A stretch of 64,000 nt of DNA from Takashimella koratensis (lineage: Eukaryota > Basidiomycota > Tremellomycetes > Trichosporonales > Tetragoniomycetaceae): NCBI GenBank assembly GCA_003116875.1, contig BCKT01000010.1:124001-188000 (forward strand), given 5' to 3'. A program made the translations under genes and the position numbers. The number at the start of each line of letters is the position of its first letter. The stretch's first letter is position 1. Below are positions 57,009 through 64,000 of the stretch, in pieces. The notes beneath the pieces were generated by a model. It saw only the letters and a program-made list of their open reading frames with translations. It did not search any database and had not been told where the DNA came from.

Positions 57009-59083
57009 GTTTGATGGTGGCTGTTGGTGTAGTTTGTGTTGTGGGTAGTAGTGACCGTGTATGAGTAGTGGATGGAGTGAAGAGTGAAGAGTGAAGAGTG
57101 AATATTATAGTGATTGATGGTAGGGGGTAGGGGTGAAATACTGTCAGACAAGGTTCAGGCGCTGGGTCGGGTCTCGTCAACGTGGGATTTTTCCCTCCGC
57201 ACCGTGTCCATGCACCAGTCAAACTCGGTCACTACAGTACATGCACTACCCCTTCTCTTCAGGTGTCTGTAATCCCTCTGCCTACTCTTCAATTACACTT
57301 GTATCACTATCACTGCAGACTACTGAAAGATCCTCGTTGTCTCTATGGTGGATTTTATCGCACGTGTTAGAGTTTGAAGGTGGATTGGTGGATGGGTCGA
57401 GACCCGTCAGGCGACAGCTTGGGGACCCTGAAGACTTGCTGGTCTGCAAATCATGACGAATAGAGAATTACCACAACGGGCAGGAGGGAGAAGGAGGGTT
57501 ATGCTTGTGACGGCGGAAGTAAATCGGTCGACTGGGTTCACACGGTCGCACCGTTGGTTGGACCCGGGATAGTACGTTGGCGGTTGGCGGTTGGCGGTTG
57601 GCAGGGGGCAGTGGGCAGTGGGCAGCAGGCAGCGGAGTGGTCATTGCTTGATTGCAAGTGAATGACACGCGGACGATCCGTGGCAGCTAGGTAGTTAACA
57701 CAGAGAGGGAGTGGAGAGACTTGGTCGGGTCGGTCATACTTTGTCATCTCCTTGTCTTATAGCTTGACTCGTTATTCCCTATCCTCCATACCGTAGTCAC
57801 TCCCACACACATGGGAAGACACGGACGTCCCTCAGGATCGCTTTCCTTTTTAACTCTTCCTCCACCCAGAATCTACCTTGTAGGGTCTTTGACTCTGATC
57901 ACTTTCTTTTGCATTGTTCCGGAACCGTTGAACGAGGAGCCAAGAGAAGAGCCAAGACCCAAGACCCAAGACCACGCCCGTTCTTGTCGATTTTCACACA
58001 GACGACTTGACACAGGCTCAACCTCAATCCTCCCCAGTCCTGTATTTACCTCCCCTCCTCTTTCGTGCAGACAAAGACCTAGGTACATGTCCATTCCAGC
58101 TAGTCATTTCCATAGCATACCCTCTACCATCTCCGTCCTCTACAGGCTATGACCGATGTAAGCTTGAAAAGAACCGAAATCGAATCTACCGAGGGAAGTC
58201 TCCCCCTGCTTGTTCCTATTCCCATCATCCGATTCCTAATCCACTTGAAGACCCACTTCCTAATCGGCCGAAGCGGGGGTTAATCAGCACCGCTCCTGTC
58301 CGATCAACGAATCCCTTGACCCTGTCCCTCCCTGTCCACACCGTAGCGGCCTGACCTCCACCACCACGAGTCTTCACCTCAAGTCACCTGCCGTGCTATT
58401 CTCGGACGCTGTGCTCTTCCCCTTCTCATACCTCTCATTGGCCTTGCAGCTGCAGTCCTCGCTCTACTTCTCTCCAACTACTCGGTCTCCACCTCCCATC
58501 GCTGCTCGGCACAACTTACACACACCCCCGACCACCGACCACCGACCACCGACCGACCTACCAAAATACAAAAAAAGAGACACCCCCGCGCAGCTGTCTG
58601 GACCCTGTCGTTTACCGACTGACACACGTTGAAGCGTTGAAACGTTCCGACAAATCTCCATTCAATTCAACCCACAACGCACGAGGACGAGGACAAAGGT
58701 CGGACCTGGGGTACTAAACCACACATCGTCCCTCAACACCAACCTTACCTCTCCTTACTCAACCGCTGTTACTACTCCACCACACTGCGGCGCTTGACTC
58801 TACATAACTCGGTCGACGATCGCTCAACACTCACGCCGGTTGGTCCGCAGCACGATCGAATTCGGCACCGACCACCATCTCCCATCACCCTCAACCTCGT
58901 CGACTGCCTACGCCGGGACTCTTCCATAGCGAGTGCCGAAACCGACACCGATCCGGTCTGGGCGAGAGCGGAGAGTGAGGTCGTTCGTCCGCAGCTCCTC
59001 TGTGGAATCAGACCCTCTGGTCGCTTTGGCGAGAAAAAGATCGGTGAGTTGAGCTCGGGACGTCTCTTCTCCTCGTCGACATG

Positions 59084-59084
<1 letters not shown>

Positions 59085-59144
<60 letters not shown>
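59085..59144. repeat. CA dinucleotide microsatellite
   Basis: About 30 uninterrupted CA units, giving false His-Thr and Cys-Val frames on the two strands. Confidence 0.95.
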
Positions 59145-59147
<3 letters not shown>

Positions 59148-59806
59148 CGCCGCTCCGGGCCGTGAACTGTCTTGATTCCCGTCCTCATCATTATCCTCGT
59201 CATCGACCATCGGTACTGTCCTTTCCCCCCCCTCTGCTCACCTCCTCTTCCCTCCGTATCCTCATCGCTTCTGTCCTCCCCTCTTGTCTCCAGCCCCTCC
59301 CTCTCCTCCTCACACCGCATCCCCCTCTACCTTTCCCGAGGGTGGAAACAATAACAACCCTCGTCCTCCTTTCCTCCTTTGATTACCCACCTCCCTCGTC
59401 TTGCTCTCTCCGTGTTGCTCGCTCCCCCTCTCACCTGTCTCATCTCCCCTACCTTCACCCTTCACTCTCAACCTCGACCTCACTCTCACTCTCAGTCTCT
59501 GTCTTCATCCCCTCTCGCTCTAACTCTCTCCTCGTCGCCGACATTTCACACTTGCCCACCCAGCGTCCTCTACCCTTCGCTCAACCCCACACACATCCCG
59601 GTCTACACTACCCCGATCGATCGCTAACATTGCACAGCTTGTGCACCTCCGACTCCCCTTTGGCCCCGCACACATGTTATAACGACCTCGACTTGAGTCA
59701 ACCAGCACAACAGACATCTTCTTCTCTCTCTCTTTACATCGCTCTCCTCTCCCAGCCTCTCCCGCTCAACTCTCAGGACATTCTACATACTCTCTCCCTT
59801 CCTCCT

Positions 59807-59831
59807 CCCCCCCCCCCCCCCCCCCCCCCCC
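59807..59831. repeat. Homopolymer C run
   Basis: Twenty-five C in a row, some 75 bases before the ATG at 59905. Its true length may be uncertain in any assembly. Confidence 0.9.
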
Positions 59832-59904
59832 ACCCATCATTACAGGCGATCCCCCACCCTCGCTTTAACCGGGCCCCACTCCCCACCCATCCCCACTCTT
59901 CACC

Positions 59905-62900
59905 ATGTCGACCCGCCGGGCTCGCCCTGTCACACGAACACCTATCACCCCTCAGCCAGCTCCTTCCCGCCTCCTATCCTCCTCCACATTCGCATACATC
60001 GCTAGCTGGCGTGGCCAACTCGCAATAACCATCGTTGTCCTCGTCCTTGGCGGTATCTACTTTGTCCTCCGGGAACCCGTCGCCCGTGCGCGTCGAAGTC
60101 GACAAGAGGCCCTGAGTATAGCGCGGTCTCGTGAACTCGTAGGTGAAGAGGAGGAGAAGAAACGACAACGGAGTAATACCCTCACTGGAGCGGGTCAGGG
60201 CGCTGGTTCGAGTACGACAATTAATGGTGCCGCGTCGACAGCGGTGACAGGGGTCGTCGGGGGTGGGGGTGAGTTTAATGGAGAGACCGCGGCGATGAAG
60301 AATGCCCGTGAGAGAGGGAGGGAGAAGAGGCGTGAGACGAAGAAGAGAAGAGAAAGCCTTCTCCTCCGGGCAACGACGGGCCTCAGTCCCTCTCTCAGCG
60401 GAGAGACTGACAACTCTGGTTTTACACCCTACTCGACATCCCCCAACTCGCCTGCGACATCCATGTCCCCAGCACCAAACAGGTCCAAGGCGTCGGTCCC
60501 ACCTTCACCAGCACTAGCCGCGTCCCCTGCGCCCCAGGTTGAAGTTGCGCTCCGATCAGCACCCGGGACAGAACTAGTTGTCCCCGATACGGGGTCGACG
60601 CTGCTGAGTAGGCGAAGGCCAGAGCTCGAACTGTCGTCGTCCCCTATCAAATCGGCTTTGACACTCCCTCAAGACGACCACGACCCCGAACAAGCAGTGT
60701 CTATTCAGCCTTCGGACGCACACGCTACTTTTCAGGCTGGTCCGTCCCGCCTCGCATCTCCGCTACCCATCATCTCCGCCCTCCCATCTGACGACGCCGC
60801 ACCTGCCCCTCCCCCTCCCTCCTCGGCGCCCAAACGCTCAGGATCCACATTCTCCATCTACCCCGACGAAGGGTACCTCCCTCTCCCTTCCCCGGCACCA
60901 CAGGGGAAGAAGAAGAAGCGCAAGTCGAAGAACCTCGGCGCGCCTTCCCCGCACTCCACTGCGACCGGCACCCGTCAGAGCAAGTCGCAGCGGAGTGGGA
61001 GTGGGAGCGGGGCGCGCGACGCGGGGATGGCGAGGTGGGCGAAGGAGGATTCGGGAAGGGACACGGACGCGGATGGAGATGGAGATGGGGAAGGGGATGA
61101 AGAGGACGCAAGCAAGGAGTTGCCAGAGTTGAGGGATCCGTTCGAACAAAGAGAATCGCATACGAATATGACAGGGGATCATTCTTATACCTCTTCCGAT
61201 GACAGTCAACGGTTCGCTTCTGTCCCTCCGCCTCATCGGCCCTCGACTTCTGAACCTACGCGACTGGTATCTCACGATTCCACTCCTGGTCCCACTTCCA
61301 CCTCTGCTCACGTTTCTGGCTCTGGCTCCGGCTCCGGAACGCATGCCAACCCTCCCGAGACACCTCGACACCGTCGCAAGATCTCAGTCTCAACCGGTAT
61401 CCCAATGTCCCCTGCCCTGAACACTTTACTCGAGGGCCACGAACGCGCGGTCGACGCTCTACGCGCTGAAATCGGGATCGCCAAGGCCGAAGAGAGTAAA
61501 GCCAAGGACGAGGAGAATAAGGCAAAAGAAGAGGTGAAGAGAGCAAAGGGGGGCGAAGAGAAGGCGAAACAGGAGTATGAGAGGGCTAGGAGAGCGAAAG
61601 ATCGTGCAGAATTGGACGCGAGGAAGAAAGAGTATGATGTGAGTTATTGGCAAGACTCGGAATCTTGGTTTGAGTCAAAGCACAAAGTTCTTTATTTCAC
61701 AGCGCATGCGCGTGATTGGATGACTGCTTGTTCTGTTGAGAGTATCGCTAACCCCGCTCTCAGCTGCAACAGATGCAAAACAAGTTTGCACATCTGAACC
61801 AGATGTATCAAGCTGTCTGTGGTCGCCTTACCCAGCTGGAAACTGTTGTTCGAGACGCCAACCTCTCTCCTCTCCCTCCCAGTCCCTCTGGTCCGGTCCC
61901 TCTACACCACGCGCCCCACGGCCACCCGCAAGCCCATCTTCACGCCCACCTCCACCCGCTCCCTCCGTCGCCATTTATCCATTTCCCAACGACACCCGTC
62001 ATCGCTACCCCTGGAGCGGGAACAGCTGGGACGCCAACCGCTCAGTCGGCAGGGTTCTCACCTTACCCTTCGCCGGGGATGTTCCCGTCCCCCATGCTGC
62101 ACCCGTACCATGCAGGCTCGCCGTATCGCCACGCCTCGGGAGGAGGACCCAATCCCGCTGGTCTCGGACCACCACAGGACGTCCTTGCGGGCCCGCTGAC
62201 TCCGGGCCTCCTCGCCCCGGGTCAGCTGCAGCAACAACAGCTTATGACTGGTGACGCCCAGTCTGGATCCACAAACCTCGATAGCTCTCTCGGGCCCTCC
62301 ACCCCCATCCGCGGTTCGGAAGGCCCCAACAACGGCCTATCCACATCCACTTCCACTTCCACTGCCTCTGGCTCTGGTTCCGGCGCACCCCTCACACCAG
62401 CCGAGATCAGGCGAATCAGTATCGAATCCTCCGTCCTGAAGAAGAAGACTTCAACAACGGGTTTGATCAAAACCCCCAGCGCGCCATCGATTTCGGATGG
62501 GGATGGGGAAGCGGGTGAGAGCGCGGAGGCGGATTCGGTCAGCGTGGCGGCGAGCGCGATCACGTCGGTGTCAGGTTCGGGTTCAGCGTTGGGGTCGGGC
62601 CTCTCTGGGTTGTCAGCTCTTTCAGAGTTGGAGTCGTCAAAACACCCAGAGGCAAATGGGTCGAGTGAAAAGCACGAAGCGGAGACGCCAAGTGGGGTGT
62701 CGGTCGAGGCGATCGAGGGGCTTGGAATGGGCGCGATCGGAGATACCGAAGAGTCGGTGTTGTCTACGAGCCAGGCGGAAGCCGATCTCTCAACCAACAC
62801 CGACGAGAACGACGAGCACAACGAACACGACGCGGACAACGCCGACTCTGCCAAATCTGGTACTGGTGATACCGAGGTTCGCGCGCCCCGTGGTCGAGCA

Positions 62901-64000
62901 TCTCACGATACAATCGACGGCTCTTTAGTCCACCTACCGCGTGCAGGATCCGTGGCGTCCAGTCCGAGTCCGGCGTCAGGGAACCGACTGATCACTCCAA
63001 TGTCAGACGACGACCCGTACCGCGACGTCGAGGCGGCTTCAAGTACCCAAGCCGACGGAGATGTTGACGCTGGGGCGGACGCGGATGTCGAAGCAGGGGG
63101 AAAGTTTCAGCTCAACCCAGGCTTCGCGTTCCAGTCACAGCCTCAGTCCCCGAATCCGAGTATGAACCCACTTTTACTCGCTCAAGCACAGGCGATCGCG
63201 ATTGCTCAAGGGAGTCCGTTGGGGTACCACCACCTGCACTCCCTCCACTCTCACTCTCCTCACCCCCACCCGCACGTCCACTCGCACGCCCACGCCCACG
63301 GTAACTCGCACGGACAAGCGCATACCCACGTCCCGACCCAGGCCCAACAGATGCAACACCTCTCGCAAATGTCGCAAATGTCGCAATTGCAAATGGCGCA
63401 AATCAACCAAATGGGATCCATGGGTCAAATCCCGATCCAGCTCCAAATGCAGATGCAGTTACAGATGCAAATGCAATTGCAGATGCAAATGCAACAGATG
63501 CAGGCAAATGGGATGTATCCACCTTCAACACCTGGATCAACGCCGCATCCTCTTCCATCGGGGTCTTCGTCGAGCCCGTATACTTCGAGCGTCCAGCCAG
63601 GCACAGGGTACCCGCACCCTCAAGGACATGGACACCCACACGGACACGGGCATCAGCAACCCGCTTCTTCGTACCTAGGGAACAGCTCTTCCAGACCCGG
63701 CAGCGCGATGGCGACGGGGTCAGCCGGGGCGAGTGCGACGGGGCCAGAGCTTAGGTGTGTACCTGATCCAGAAGGAGGGAATGTGTATATCCCGTACTCG
63801 GTGAGCCCGGGGACGCTCGAGGTCGAGAAGGGTAACGGGGGGATGTACGAGCAGGGAGAGGGAAAAGGGGAGGAGGAGGGTGGCGCGGTACTCGACTCTC
63901 ACGACGCGAAAGCGGTTACGAACGACTCGGTCGATACCATGGCGTCCAAAGATGATGGATCGCAACCCGTCTCAACGACCTCAACACCATCGACCGCGCC
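59905..64000 (+). CDS. Large membrane-anchored, coiled-coil, low-complexity protein (3' end outside)
   Basis: Exon 1 is 59905..61638 and exon 2 runs from 61764 off the right edge, giving at least 1,323 residues. A short N-terminus is followed by one transmembrane segment (LAITIVVLVLGGIYFVL, about residues 37-55), then a basic stretch, a long Ser/Pro-rich part and a charged coiled coil (about residues 510-610; EGHERAVDALRAEIGIAKAE, and KAKDEENKAKEEVKRAK). The splice joins this coiled coil without a break: KKEYD-LQQMQNKFAHLNQMY. The rest is low complexity with His-rich and Gln/Met-rich repeats near 63215..63330 and 63345..63500. I do not recognise the family. A type II or III single-pass membrane protein with a long cytosolic tail is the most that can be said. 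Confidence 0.75.
63345..63500 (+). repeat. Gln/Met-rich coding repeat
   Basis: Units of CAAATGCAG type encode alternating Gln, Met and Leu (QMQMQLQMQ) within the large protein, after a His-rich repeat of HPHVHSHAHAHG type. Confidence 0.8.

Larger units (their letters stand above)
57009..59904. other. Large intergenic region with simple repeats
   Basis: About 2.9 kb with no supported gene. It holds GCGGTTG repeats (57580..57600), CAAGACC repeats (about 57951..57973), CCGACCA repeats (58536..58556), a CA tract (59085..59144) and a C run (59807..59831). From 59170 on the plus strand is pyrimidine-rich and probably the leader of the gene at 59905. Confidence 0.45.

Noticed and set aside
59081..60028. 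315-codon plus-strand frame beginning in the CA tract
   Set aside because: It starts in a microsatellite, runs through a C homopolymer and overlaps the true start at 59905 in another frame.

Overview
The window is nuclear DNA of a basidiomycete yeast or yeast-like fungus, most likely a tremellomycete. The evidence is a GC-rich sequence, genes split into many small exons by short GT-AG introns with a CTGAC/CTAAC branch site close to the acceptor, a myosin-motor chitin synthase, and complete VTC1, ERG3, SHR3 and DPH4-type genes. The genus is inferred only loosely. I reassembled most genes exon by exon, requiring every junction to keep frame and phase.

Layout. 1-9.4 kb: a partial gene start, an SHR3-type ER chaperone, an unknown Ser/Pro-rich protein, two tandem small secreted proteins, mitochondrial carnitine acetyltransferase, and mitoribosomal mS37. 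9.6-11.6 kb: a DUF1749 alpha/beta hydrolase and a possible fragment of a DUF6534-like membrane protein. 11.8-22.5 kb: an apparent catabolic gene cluster with a sugar-type MFS transporter, a divergent AnmK/levoglucosan-kinase-family sugar kinase, a Zn(II)2Cys6 regulator and three Gfo/Idh/MocA oxidoreductases. Two of the oxidoreductases are duplicates that share every intron position. 23-38 kb: malate synthase, dynein light intermediate chain and a 2,024-residue chitin synthase. 38-42.3 kb: tandem fructosyl-amine/saccharopine-oxidase-like flavoproteins, the second with a one-base deletion. 42.6-64 kb: a Barentsz/CASC3-type protein, a Dph4-type J protein, ERG3, a carnitine/acylcarnitine carrier, VTC1 and the 5' part of a large membrane-anchored low-complexity protein.

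How the genes may work together. The 11.8-22.5 kb block has the parts expected for uptake and catabolism of an anhydro-sugar such as levoglucosan: transporter, kinase, regulator and dehydrogenases. CGG inverted repeats lie in both of its divergent promoters. This substrate is an inference. Separately, carnitine acetyltransferase, the carnitine carrier and malate synthase all serve acetyl-CoA handling on C2 or fatty-acid carbon, but they are spread over 45 kb and are not an operon-like unit.

The most unusual structural signal is a set of 31-nt introns. Four occur in the carnitine acetyltransferase, one of which splits the catalytic histidine codon, and a fifth is in the zinc-cluster regulator.
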